Of a DNA stretch of 64,000 nt, positions 53,486-61,840 are shown one piece after another; position 1 is the first letter of the stretch, and every line of letters starts with the position of its first letter. The DNA is taken from NCBI RefSeq assembly GCF_002159335.1, contig NZ_NFHP01000004.1, positions 124,001 to 188,000 on the forward strand, written 5' to 3'. This DNA is from Collinsella sp. An7. Its GTDB lineage: Bacteria > Actinomycetota > Coriobacteriia > Coriobacteriales > Coriobacteriaceae. The notes beneath the pieces are model-generated. The model worked only from the letters and a program-made list of their open reading frames with translations. It did no database searches and was not told the DNA's origin. A program made the position numbers and the translations under genes.

Positions 53486-53520
53486 GTGGCCCGGGTTTCC
53501 CGGGCCACACCATCTTTTCC
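53486..53520 (+). terminator. Terminator of the M20 dipeptidase gene
   Basis: GTGGCCCGGG and CCCGGGCCAC arms (53486-53508) with a 3-base loop are followed by ACCATCTTTTCC. It starts eight bases after the stop. Confidence 0.8.
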
Positions 53521-53557
53521 CTCTTCCAAGCATCGGTTTGCGCGCAGTGGGGCGAAA

Positions 53558-53661
53558 GGCCCTGGACCCGGCGACGCCGGACTCCTCGCAGGGCGAGTCG
53601 CGAAGCGAGCCCAATGGGCGCCGAGCCCAGAGAGGAGCCCGGCGTCGCCGGGTCCAGGGCC
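53558..53661. repeat. 104-bp palindromic element
   Basis: Two 29-base arms (53558-53586 and 53633-53661), beginning GGCCCTGGACCCGGCGACG, match except at one position. The 46-base centre also contains smaller hairpins (GGGCGAGTCGCGAAGCGAGCCC region). The GC content is as high as in coding DNA. It lies between the dipeptidase terminator and the pst promoter. Confidence 0.65.
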
Positions 53662-53683
53662 GTCAGACCAGAACTGGCCCCTT

Positions 53684-53727
53684 TGTAAACTGCACGTAAA
53701 CCGTGCGTACCCCATGCGTAACGTTTG
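53684..53727 (+). promoter_or_regulatory. Putative Pho box upstream of pstS
   Basis: Four contiguous 11-base units, TGTAAACTGCA, CGTAAACCGTG, CGTACCCCATG and CGTAACGTTTG, repeat GTAAAC-like half-sites with an exact 11-bp period. PhoB/PhoP-type response regulators bind direct repeats spaced 11 bp upstream of pst operons. The array ends about 170 bases before pstS. The regulator gene is not in the window. Confidence 0.65.
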
Positions 53728-53895
53728 ATTAGACCTCGGTAATGGCTCGCCGACGCCGCCTGCAGGCGCTGCGAGCCGCTTTATTCTTCCTTCCGGTATT
53801 CGGACCTGTGCCGCGCAGCCCCTGGCGCGCGGGTCGTCGCGGGGAGCAGAGACCCCGCGCCGCCGTCCGGCAAACGTGTTCTTGGAAGGAGAACC

Positions 53896-54828
53896 ATGCT
53901 CGCATTCGATTGCTCTCGTCGCCAGTTCCTCGGCCTCGCCGGTGGCCTCGCTGCCTTCGCTGGCCTCGGCCTCGCCGGCTGCGGCTCCGAGCCCGCCGCC
54001 ACGGGTTCCGCCGCTGCTTCCGCCGATCTCACCGGTACGGTGACCTACGATGGCGCCTCCTCGTTCCAGGCGCTCGTCGAGGCCGCTGCCGAGCAGTTCA
54101 TGGCTGAGAACGAGAACGTCTCCATCACCGGTTCCGGCAACGGCTCGGGCACCGGCCTCACCGCGGTTGCCGACGGCACCGTGACCATCGGCAACTCCGA
54201 CGTCTTTGCCGAGACCAAGCTCGAGGCCGACCAGTGCGCCGACCTCGTCGACCATGAGGTGGCCGTCGTGGGCATGGGCCCCGTGGTCTCCATGAACGTC
54301 ACCGTCGACGACCTCACGCTCGAGCAGCTCCGCGGCATCTTCTCCGGTGAGATCACCAACTGGAGCGAGGTCGGCGGCGAGGACGCGGACATCTACGTCA
54401 TGAACCGCAAGTCCGGCTCCGGCACCCGCGCCACCTTCGAGGCTGCCGTCTTCGGTGCCGGCGAGCCCGAGTCCACCTTCAAGGGCGACGCCGAGCTCGA
54501 CAAGTCCGGCGACGTCGTGACCCAGATCGGCGGCACCGACAACGCCATCTCCTACCTCGACTTCTCGCACTTCGACGACACCAAGTTCAAGGCCATCAAG
54601 GTCAACGGCATCGAGCCCACCTCCGAGAACGTCACGGACAACTCCTTCCCGATCTGGGCCACCGAGCACATGTACTGCAAGGAGGACGCCGACGAGGCGA
54701 CCAAGGCCTTCCTCGAGTACATGCTCTCCGACGACGTCCAGGGTTCCCTTGTGGAGGAGCAGGGCTTCATCCCGGTTTCCGATATGAAGGTCGTCAAGGA
54801 TGCCGAGGGCAACGTCACCGAGAAGTAA
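53896..54828 (+). CDS. pstS: Phosphate ABC transporter, substrate-binding lipoprotein
   Basis: 310 residues. The signal carries a classic Tat motif SRRQFLG and a lipobox LAGC with Cys29, so this protein is probably exported folded and lipid-anchored. The mature domain has PstS phosphate-binding blocks: YDGASSFQAL, GSGNGSGTGLTAVADG, NRKSGSGTRATFE and IGGTDNAISYL. It delivers phosphate to PstCA. AAGGAGAACC precedes the ATG. Confidence 0.95.
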   Translation: MLAFDCSRRQFLGLAGGLAAFAGLGLAGCGSEPAATGSAAASADLTGTVTYDGASSFQALVEAAAEQFMAENENVSITGSGNGSGTGLTAVADGTVTIGNSDVFAETKLEADQCADLVDHEVAVVGMGPVVSMNVTVDDLTLEQLRGIFSGEITNWSEVGGEDADIYVMNRKSGSGTRATFEAAVFGAGEPESTFKGDAELDKSGDVVTQIGGTDNAISYLDFSHFDDTKFKAIKVNGIEPTSENVTDNSFPIWATEHMYCKEDADEATKAFLEYMLSDDVQGSLVEEQGFIPVSDMKVVKDAEGNVTEK

Positions 54829-54882
54829 GTAATTACTTCGACTTGATTTACGCCTGTACGTAAACTCATCGAAAGGTGCGCT

Positions 54883-55794
54883 ATGGCAAAGCAGATGCCA
54901 AAACGCAACCTTGAGAAGGTTGGCTTGAGTGTCACGGGCGCCTGCGTAGCGCTCGTGACACTTGTCGTTGTAGCGCTCATCTTCATGGTTGCGCAGCGCG
55001 GTCTCTCCACCTTCTTCAAGGATGGCGTTAGTGTTCTAGAGTTCTTCACCGGTACGGAGTGGAACCTCGCTGTCGAGAATCCGGAGACGGGCCTGCCCTT
55101 CACGGGTGCGCTGCCGCTTATCGTGACCTCGTTTGCGGTGACTATCATCTCCACGGTCATCGCCCTGCCCATCGCGATCGGTTCGGCCATCTACGTGGTT
55201 GAGATCCAACCCAAGTTCGGCCAGAAGTACTTCCAGCCGCTCATCGAGCTTTTGGTGGGCATCCCCTCGGTCGTCTTCGGTCTTATCGGCTTTCATGTCA
55301 TCGTGGGTGCCGTCCGTGCGATTTTCAACGTGGAGCTCGGCCTCGGTATCCTGCCCGGCTCCATCGTGCTTGCGCTCATGATCTTGCCGACCATCACCAC
55401 GCTCTCTATCGACGCGCTGCGCGCCGTGCCGCAGAGCTACCGCGAGGGCTCGCTCGCTCTTGGCTATACCCGCTGGCAGACCATCTGGCACGTGGTGCTC
55501 AAGAGCGCCACGCCCTCGCTCATGACCGCCGTCATCCTCGGTATGACGCGCGCCTTCGGCGAGACGCTCGCCGTGCGCATGGTCATCGGCGGCGTGGAGG
55601 CCATGCCCGCCGGGCTCATCGACTCCGCGTCCACCATCACCACGACGCTCACCACGAGCATGGCCGTATACGCCACGGGCTCGGTCCAAAACGACACGCT
55701 CTGGACGCTCGGTCTGCTTCTTATGGGCATGTCACTCATCTTCATCCTGATCATCCATCTCATCGGTGCAAAGGGGGCGAAGGCTCGTGGCTAA
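54883..55794 (+). CDS. pstC: Phosphate ABC transporter permease PstC
   Basis: 303 residues with about six hydrophobic segments. The ABC-coupling EAA loop is near residue 185-205 (SYREGSLALGYTRWQTIWHVVLKSA in part), and KYFQPLIELLVGIPSVVFG is the PstC/PstA signature. Together with PstA it forms the phosphate channel. GAAAGGTGCGCT precedes the ATG. The stop overlaps pstA. Confidence 0.95.
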   Translation: MAKQMPKRNLEKVGLSVTGACVALVTLVVVALIFMVAQRGLSTFFKDGVSVLEFFTGTEWNLAVENPETGLPFTGALPLIVTSFAVTIISTVIALPIAIGSAIYVVEIQPKFGQKYFQPLIELLVGIPSVVFGLIGFHVIVGAVRAIFNVELGLGILPGSIVLALMILPTITTLSIDALRAVPQSYREGSLALGYTRWQTIWHVVLKSATPSLMTAVILGMTRAFGETLAVRMVIGGVEAMPAGLIDSASTITTTLTTSMAVYATGSVQNDTLWTLGLLLMGMSLIFILIIHLIGAKGAKARG

Positions 55795-56743
55795 CGCAAC
55801 GACAACAACCGCTGCCACCTCCGGTGCGCACGCTCCCGAGCAGGAGGGGCGCATCCGCCGCGCCATGCGCAACGACAAGCTGGCGACGGGCATCCTCACC
55901 GTTATCGTGGGCGTCGTCATGGCGATCGTCGTGGCCATGGTCGCCTACATCCTCTTCCAGGGTGTGGGCCAGCTTTTCCAGCCGGGCTTCCTTACCGAGG
56001 CCAGCCGTTCCAACGGTACCGAGGGCGGTATCGCCTACCAGCTGTTCGACTCGTTCTACCTGCTCGTGCTGACCCTCATCATCTCGGTGCCGATTTCGCT
56101 GTTCGGTGCGGTCTTCCTCGTGGAGTACGCGCCCGACGGCCCCGTCACCAAGATCGCGTCCACGGCCATCGAGACGCTCTCAAGCCTGCCCTCGATCGTG
56201 GTCGGCATGTTCGGCTTCCTCATGTTCTCGGTGAACTTCGGCTGGGGGTACTCGCTCATCTCGGGCGCCATCGCGCTCACGATGTTCAACATCCCCATTC
56301 TGACCCGCGTCATCACCCAGGCGCTCGAGGACGTTCCCGCAAGCCAACGCGACGCGTGCCTGGCCATGGGCCTCACCCGCTGGGAGACGACGCTGCACGT
56401 CCTCATTCCAGCGGCCATGCCCGCCATCGTCACGGGCGTGGTGCTCTCTGCCGGCCGCGTGTTTGGTGAGGCGGCGGCGCTGCTCTTCACCTCCGGTATG
56501 TCGAGTCCGGCGCGCCTGAACTTCTTCTCCCTCAACTTCGCGAGCCCCACGTGCGCCTGGAACATCTTCCGCCCCGGTGAGTCGCTCGCGGTCCACATCT
56601 ATAAGATCTACGGCGAGGGCAGCCCGGAGGCGCAGCACATCGTCTGGGGTACCGCTGCGGTCCTCATGATTTGCGTGCTTCTGTTCAACGTGCTTTCCCG
56701 TATCGCCGGCAAGGCCCTCGCGAGGAGGATGACCGCAGAATGA
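55787..56743 (+). CDS. pstA: Phosphate ABC transporter permease PstA
   Basis: 318 residues with a hydrophilic 35-residue N-terminus followed by about six membrane segments. The EAA loop is SQRDACLAMGLTRWETTLHV near residue 185. The GTG at 55787 overlaps the pstC stop and has AAGGGGGCGAAGG upstream. Its own stop overlaps the pstB ATG. The three membrane and ATPase genes are therefore translationally chained. Confidence 0.94.
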   Translation: MANATTTTAATSGAHAPEQEGRIRRAMRNDKLATGILTVIVGVVMAIVVAMVAYILFQGVGQLFQPGFLTEASRSNGTEGGIAYQLFDSFYLLVLTLIISVPISLFGAVFLVEYAPDGPVTKIASTAIETLSSLPSIVVGMFGFLMFSVNFGWGYSLISGAIALTMFNIPILTRVITQALEDVPASQRDACLAMGLTRWETTLHVLIPAAMPAIVTGVVLSAGRVFGEAAALLFTSGMSSPARLNFFSLNFASPTCAWNIFRPGESLAVHIYKIYGEGSPEAQHIVWGTAAVLMICVLLFNVLSRIAGKALARRMTAE

Positions 56744-57576
56744 CCAACGATACTGATCAGTTCCTCGCGAGCGTCGACTCCAGCGAGCGCACGCCGCGCG
56801 TGACAGGCCGGGCGATTTCGAACGAGGTCATGCTCGAGACCCATGACGTGAACGTCTACTACGGCGAGAACCACGCCCTGCACGACACCTCGCTCAAGTT
56901 CCACACCGGCGAGATCACGGCCCTCATCGGTCCGTCCGGTTGCGGCAAGTCGACGTTTCTGCGCTCGCTCAACCTCATGAACCGCGAGATCCGCGGCTGC
57001 CGCGTGACGGGCGAGATCATCTACCGCGACCATAACATCAACACCGCGACCGAGAACCTCTACGAACTTCGCAAGTCGATCGGCATGGTGTTCCAGCAGC
57101 CCAACCCCTTCCATAAGTCCATCCGCGAGAACATCACCTTCGCGCCCAAGCGCCACGGTTTGCACGACAAGGACGCGCTCGACGAGCTCGTGGAGGAGTC
57201 CCTGCGCGGTGCAGCACTTTGGGACGAGGTGAAGGACAAGCTCGACGAGAGCGCCTTTGCGCTCTCGGGCGGACAGCAGCAGCGCCTGTGCATCGCGCGC
57301 ACGCTCGCCATGCATCCGGACGTGATCCTCTTTGACGAGCCCTGCTCGGCGCTCGACCCCATCTCCACGCTCGCGATCGAGGACCTCATGAACTCGATCG
57401 TGGAGAACCGCGCCATCATCATCGTGACGCACAACATGGAGCAGGCCTCGCGCGTGTCCAACCGCACGGCGTTCTTCTACATGGGCGAGATGGTGGAGTA
57501 CGGCGAGACCGACCAGATCTTCCAGCGCCCCACCGACAAGCGCCTGAACGATTACCTCACGGGCATGTTCTCGTAG
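56740..57576 (+). CDS. pstB: Phosphate ABC transporter ATP-binding protein
   Basis: 278 residues. Walker A GPSGCGKST near 66, Q-loop VFQQPNPFHKSI (typical of PstB), signature LSGGQQQRL, Walker B VILFDEPCSALD and switch His in VTHNMEQ. An N-terminal 25-residue extension precedes the ABC domain. It powers PstSCA uptake. No phoU follows, although phoU is commonly the next gene in pst operons. A terminator lies 65 bases on. Confidence 0.96.
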   Translation: MTNDTDQFLASVDSSERTPRVTGRAISNEVMLETHDVNVYYGENHALHDTSLKFHTGEITALIGPSGCGKSTFLRSLNLMNREIRGCRVTGEIIYRDHNINTATENLYELRKSIGMVFQQPNPFHKSIRENITFAPKRHGLHDKDALDELVEESLRGAALWDEVKDKLDESAFALSGGQQQRLCIARTLAMHPDVILFDEPCSALDPISTLAIEDLMNSIVENRAIIIVTHNMEQASRVSNRTAFFYMGEMVEYGETDQIFQRPTDKRLNDYLTGMFS

Positions 57577-57640
57577 GCGTGTGGCGCAGCTCGATTGCTC
57601 CGAGCGCACGGTGCGGTGCTCAACCAGCTCCTTCCCTTCC

Positions 57641-57680
57641 AAGGCGGCGACCCTCTCTGCGGGTCGCCGCCTTCGTATTA
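57641..57680 (+). terminator. pst operon terminator
   Basis: A perfect 13-bp stem (57641-57653 with 57661-57673) with a 7-base loop is followed by a poor T-run (CGTATTA). Confidence 0.65.
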
Positions 57681-57845
57681 GGGCCGATTCTTCGCGAGGG
57701 CTTAGGGGTCGAACTTGGCCGGGCGGGGCTTAGCGGCCGGGTGCCCCTGTACCCTTCGGGTGGAAGCGGGCCCTGCCCGGGGCGCGCGGGGGGGTTTTGC
57801 GCTACAGTAAGGCGGATATATCGGAATCACCGAGGGAGCAAACCC

Positions 57846-59258
57846 ATGGCAGAAACCCCGACCGCCGCGCCCGCCTTTACGCGCGCGCACTTCATCGGCA
57901 TCGGCGGTGCCGGCATGAGCGGCATCGCACTCGTCCTCCACGAGCGCGGTTACGTCGTTACCGGCTCCGACCTCAAGACCTCCCGCTACATCCGCCAGCT
58001 CACCCGAGCCGGCGTGGATATCCGCATCGGGCACCGCGCCGAGACCATCGACGAGGCCTCACCCGACGTGGTGGTGGTCTCGACCGCCATCCCCGAGACT
58101 AACCCCGAGCTCGCCCGTGCTCGCGAGCTGGGCATTCCCGTGTGGCCCCGCGCCAAGATGCTCTCTGCGCTCGGCGCCGGCTACACCACCGTTGCCGTGG
58201 CGGGCACCCATGGCAAGACCACCACGTCTTCTATGGTTGCCACCATGCTCGACCGCATGGGCGAGGACCCGAGCTTTCTCATCGGCGGCATCGTGGAGGG
58301 CTACGACACCAACGGCCGCAACGGCCATGGCCCGTACTTTGTGGCGGAGGCCGACGAGTCCGATAGCTCCTTCCTCTTTCTCAACCCCAACGTGGTCGTG
58401 GTCACCAATGTTGAGGCCGACCACATGGACCACTACGGCTCCCTTGCCGAGATCGAGCGCACCTTCGCCGAGTTCATGGACCTGGTGGGCGAGGATGGTA
58501 CGGTCGTGGTATGCGGCGATTCCCAACACCTCGCCGAGCTGGCGCGCTCGACGGGTCGCCGCGTAGTGACCTATGGCTTTGACGCGGGCAACGACGTGGT
58601 CTGCACCCCGCGCGCCCACGAGCGCTCCATCGCCAACGCGGCGACGGTCGCCTTTGCGCCGGAGCGCAGCTACGATATCGAGATCAAGAGCAACCCGGGT
58701 CGCCACAATCTCCTCAACGCCACCGCCGCGCTCGTGGTGGCAGACGTGCTCGGGCTCGACGTGGCCAAGGCCGCCGAGGCGCTCTCGAGCTTTGAGGGGG
58801 TCCGCCGGCGCTTCACCCATGTGGGCGATGTGGACGGCGTGACGGTGGTGGACGATTACGGTCACCACCCGACCGAGATCCGCGCCACGCTCGCCGCTGC
58901 CAAGACGCTCGGGTTTGCGCACGTTGACGTGGTCTTTCAGCCGCACCGCTACTCGCGGCTCCAGGCCTTTGCGAGCGACTTTGCCGACGCCTTTGCCGAC
59001 GCCGACCGGCTCGTGCTCATCGACGTGTTCTCCGCCGGCGAGATGCCCATCCCGGGCGTCACGAGCAAGATGCTCGCCGACCTCGTGCGCGAGCGGCATC
59101 CGGGCAAGGAGGTCCACTACGTAGCGGACCGCATGGCGCTCTCGGAGGCGCTCAGGGGTGTGGTCGAGTCGGGCGACCTGCTTATCACCATGGGTGCGGG
59201 CGACGTAACGACCGTCGGCCCCGACTTTATCGACTACTGCGCCGCGCAGGACGCGTGA
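57846..59258 (+). CDS. murC: UDP-N-acetylmuramate--L-alanine ligase
   Basis: 470 residues. It joins L-Ala to UDP-MurNAc in peptidoglycan precursor synthesis. The N-terminal UDP-binding IGIGGAGMSGIA, the P-loop AGTHGKTTTSSMVA (near 118), the EADESDSSF Mg region and the C-terminal DDYGHHPTEI and FQPHRYSR blocks identify MurC among Mur ligases. The ATG at 57846 has GAGGGAGCAAACCC upstream. It begins the block murC-murB-ftsQ-ftsZ. Confidence 0.96.
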   Translation: MAETPTAAPAFTRAHFIGIGGAGMSGIALVLHERGYVVTGSDLKTSRYIRQLTRAGVDIRIGHRAETIDEASPDVVVVSTAIPETNPELARARELGIPVWPRAKMLSALGAGYTTVAVAGTHGKTTTSSMVATMLDRMGEDPSFLIGGIVEGYDTNGRNGHGPYFVAEADESDSSFLFLNPNVVVVTNVEADHMDHYGSLAEIERTFAEFMDLVGEDGTVVVCGDSQHLAELARSTGRRVVTYGFDAGNDVVCTPRAHERSIANAATVAFAPERSYDIEIKSNPGRHNLLNATAALVVADVLGLDVAKAAEALSSFEGVRRRFTHVGDVDGVTVVDDYGHHPTEIRATLAAAKTLGFAHVDVVFQPHRYSRLQAFASDFADAFADADRLVLIDVFSAGEMPIPGVTSKMLADLVRERHPGKEVHYVADRMALSEALRGVVESGDLLITMGAGDVTTVGPDFIDYCAAQDA

Positions 59259-59265
59259 GACGGCG

Positions 59266-60177
59266 ATGGGACTCTTTAACGCCGTCATGGCGCTTTCGGG
59301 CGCCGCTGACACCGACCTCATCGAGCAGGAGCGCCTCGCGCGTCACACGAGCTACCGCATCGGCGGCAAGGCTGACCTCTTTCTCGTGTGCCATAGCTAC
59401 CACGCGCTGCGCCGCGCCATCGACGTGCTCGGCGAGGAGGGGGTGCCCTGGGTCATCATCGGCAAGGGGTCAAACCTGCTCGTGGCAGACGAGGGCTATC
59501 GCGGCGCGGTGGTCACGCTCGGGCGCGAGTTCTCGCGCATGGTCGTCTCAGAGGACGGCGTCACGCTCACCGTGGGCGCCGGCGTGATTTTGGCGCGGCT
59601 CGTCAACGAGGCGCTCACGCGCGGGCTCACGGGCCTCGAGTTTGCCGTGGGAATCCCCGGCACGCTCGGCGGCGCCATCTCCATGAACGCCGGCACGCGC
59701 GAGCAGGGCATCGGCAGCGTGGTGGAGGACGTCCTCACGCTCAAACCGGGCGCGGGTCTCAGGCACTACGCGCACGACGACGTGCAGTGGGGGTACCGCG
59801 CGTGCACCTTGCCGCGCGACGAGATCGTGCTCGAGGCCACGGTCAAGCTCGCTCCGGGCGAGAAGGGTAAGATCCGCCAGGTTATGGAGAAGTCGCTCGA
59901 TCGCCGGCGCAAGACGCAGCCGCTCGGCAGCGCATGCTGCGGCTCGGTCTTTAAGAATCCTGCCGACATGAGTGTGGGCAAGATGATCGAGGACTGTGGA
60001 TTGAAGGGTTTTTCGGTCGGCGGGGCCGAGGTTTCGCCGATTCACGCTAACTTTATCGTGAACACGGGAACGGCAACGGCCGCCGACGTGGCGTCCGTCA
60101 TCAAGAAGGTGCATGAGGAGGTACGAAAGGCGTATGGCGTCGAGCTCCAACCGGAAGTCAAATTCCTCGGCTTCTAA
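59266..60177 (+). CDS. murB: UDP-N-acetylenolpyruvoylglucosamine reductase
   Basis: 303 residues, type IIa (short). The FAD-binding TSYRIGGKADL and GKGSNLL, IPGTLGGAISMNAG, and the catalytic GSVFKNP with the C-terminal Glu in the VELQPEVKFLG block are present. It makes UDP-MurNAc. It starts eight bases after murC, an order found in several Gram-positive groups. Its 3' end overlaps ftsQ by 44 bases. Confidence 0.95.
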   Translation: MGLFNAVMALSGAADTDLIEQERLARHTSYRIGGKADLFLVCHSYHALRRAIDVLGEEGVPWVIIGKGSNLLVADEGYRGAVVTLGREFSRMVVSEDGVTLTVGAGVILARLVNEALTRGLTGLEFAVGIPGTLGGAISMNAGTREQGIGSVVEDVLTLKPGAGLRHYAHDDVQWGYRACTLPRDEIVLEATVKLAPGEKGKIRQVMEKSLDRRRKTQPLGSACCGSVFKNPADMSVGKMIEDCGLKGFSVGGAEVSPIHANFIVNTGTATAADVASVIKKVHEEVRKAYGVELQPEVKFLGF

Positions 60178-61630
60178 GGCCTCGAAGCCCACCTTCCGGC
60201 GCGCCGGCGGCAAGGGCTCGCCCCGCCCCGTCGCAAGCCCCTCGCCGCGCCCCGCGCAGCCCGCGCGGAAGGCGCCCTCCAAGCTCATCAGCTCGTATTC
60301 GCCCCGCACCAAGGCGGGCAAGCCCTCTGCGGGTTCGCTGCGGCAGCCTCGTTCCTCGGCGGTCCCACGTCCGCGCGCTGCGGGGCAGGGGAGCGTGCGG
60401 TCCGGCGCCCCCAAGCGCCTGGGGACCCCTGCGGGCATGTCTGCCGCGCGCCGTCCGCTTGCGCAGAAGCCCGCTCAGAAAAAGCCCCTCGCGCAGGCGC
60501 CCACCACGCAGAAGCCCGCCAAGCAGAAACCAACGAAGCAGAAGCCCACCAAGCAGAAGGCGGTCGCCGTCCGTAAGAAGACCTCCCCGCGCCCCTTCTC
60601 GGCCACCTCGGTGACGTCTGTTGCCGCCCAGCCGCGTACCGCACGCTCCGAGCGCGGTGCGGGCCCGGTTGCGCGGGTGCTCGGCGCGGTGGGCGGCGTC
60701 TTTGCCACCATCGGTCGGCTTATCGGACATATCGCCTCCGCGCGCGCTCTCGCCATCGCCATCGCCGCGGCCGTGGTGCTCGGCGTGGCGGGCGTGGTGG
60801 TTGCCAACTCGCCGATCTTTGCCGCCACGAACATCGTCGTCGAGGGGAGCGAGCACGTATCGGCCGAGACCGTCAAGCGCCTCATCTCCGTGCCTGACGG
60901 TACGACCCTCCTCAACGTCGACACCGCCGCCATCGCTTCCTCGCTCGAGGAGAATCCCTGGGTGAGCGGCGTGTCGGTGGAGCGCGAATGGCCCAACACC
61001 CTGCGCATCGTGCCGAAGGAGCGCGCCGTCTCGGCCATCGTCTACATCACGGCCGACGACATCGCCTGGGCGGTGGGGGACGACGGCTGCTGGATCGCGC
61101 CCGTCTCGCTCTCGGTGCAGGTGGACGCCGAGGGCAATGTCATAGATACCGCAACGGGCTCCGGCACCTCTGGGGCTGACGGCGCCGATACGGCCGCCAC
61201 CGAGGGCGGAGACGGCACCGAGCTCGGCCAGGATCCCGCCGCTGCAACGGCTGCCCAGCAGCTCACGGGCACCGATGCCGCTCGCGCCCTCGCCCGTTCC
61301 TCGGGAGCGCTCCTCTTTACTGACGTACCGGCCGATATCGAGCCCTCCACGGGTCAGGAGGTCACCTCCGACGTGGTCCTTGCCGGCCTCAAATACGCCA
61401 ACGGTTTCTCTGACGCCTTCAAGCAGCAGATTCAGAGCCTCTCGCTGCCCTCGGTCGATGCGATTACCGCCTACCTTACCTCCGGTATCGAGGTCGCCCT
61501 CGGCGAGCCCACCGATATCGAGACCAAGGAGCGGGTCGTCACGCGCCTGCTCGAGCAGCAGGAGGGCGTGACCTACATCAACGTGCGCGTGCCCGACAGC
61601 TACTCCTTCCGGAGCGCCCCTGCCGCTTAG
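60134..61630 (+). CDS. ftsQ: Cell division protein FtsQ/DivIB
   Basis: 498 residues. About 200 N-terminal residues are a basic, disordered cytoplasmic tail with Ser/Pro/Lys repeats, including QKPTKQKPTKQKA. One membrane segment follows (about 203-225), then a POTRA domain (about 229-300; NIVVEGSEHVSAETVKRL) and a beta domain split by a Gly/Ala/Thr-rich insert (about 338-385). It binds FtsL/FtsB at the septum. The ATG at 60134 with GAAAGG upstream lies within murB. The tail is much longer than the typical 30-100 residues. Confidence 0.87.
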   Translation: MASSSNRKSNSSASKASKPTFRRAGGKGSPRPVASPSPRPAQPARKAPSKLISSYSPRTKAGKPSAGSLRQPRSSAVPRPRAAGQGSVRSGAPKRLGTPAGMSAARRPLAQKPAQKKPLAQAPTTQKPAKQKPTKQKPTKQKAVAVRKKTSPRPFSATSVTSVAAQPRTARSERGAGPVARVLGAVGGVFATIGRLIGHIASARALAIAIAAAVVLGVAGVVVANSPIFAATNIVVEGSEHVSAETVKRLISVPDGTTLLNVDTAAIASSLEENPWVSGVSVEREWPNTLRIVPKERAVSAIVYITADDIAWAVGDDGCWIAPVSLSVQVDAEGNVIDTATGSGTSGADGADTAATEGGDGTELGQDPAAATAAQQLTGTDAARALARSSGALLFTDVPADIEPSTGQEVTSDVVLAGLKYANGFSDAFKQQIQSLSLPSVDAITAYLTSGIEVALGEPTDIETKERVVTRLLEQQEGVTYINVRVPDSYSFRSAPAA

Positions 61631-61707
61631 CGGAGACGCGATTCGGTGAACGGTTGAGGGCATTACCTGCGCTTTGTCTGACAATTACACAATTCGGCGC
61701 TCGTCAT

Positions 61708-61737
61708 TTGACGCATCCTGCCGATTTGTGCAAAGAT
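61708..61737 (+). promoter_or_regulatory. Possible ftsZ promoter
   Basis: TTGACG at 61708-61713 is followed 18 bases later by AAAGAT at 61732-61737 in the AT-rich gap before ftsZ. A TTTACC...GTAAAC inverted pair lies just downstream. The match to consensus is moderate. Confidence 0.4.
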
Positions 61738-61840
61738 AAGCGGGTTTACCTCGCACTTTAATGTAAACTTGAAGGTTAAGGTACGGGCTTCGGCATACAG
61801 AGCTTCGGCAGCCATCCGGCAACCGGCATCGGAGGACCAC

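Noticed and set aside
60480-60575. Direct DNA repeats resembling a short tandem or CRISPR-like array
   Set aside because: They encode the KPTKQKPTKQ repeat of FtsQ; units are adjacent without spacers.
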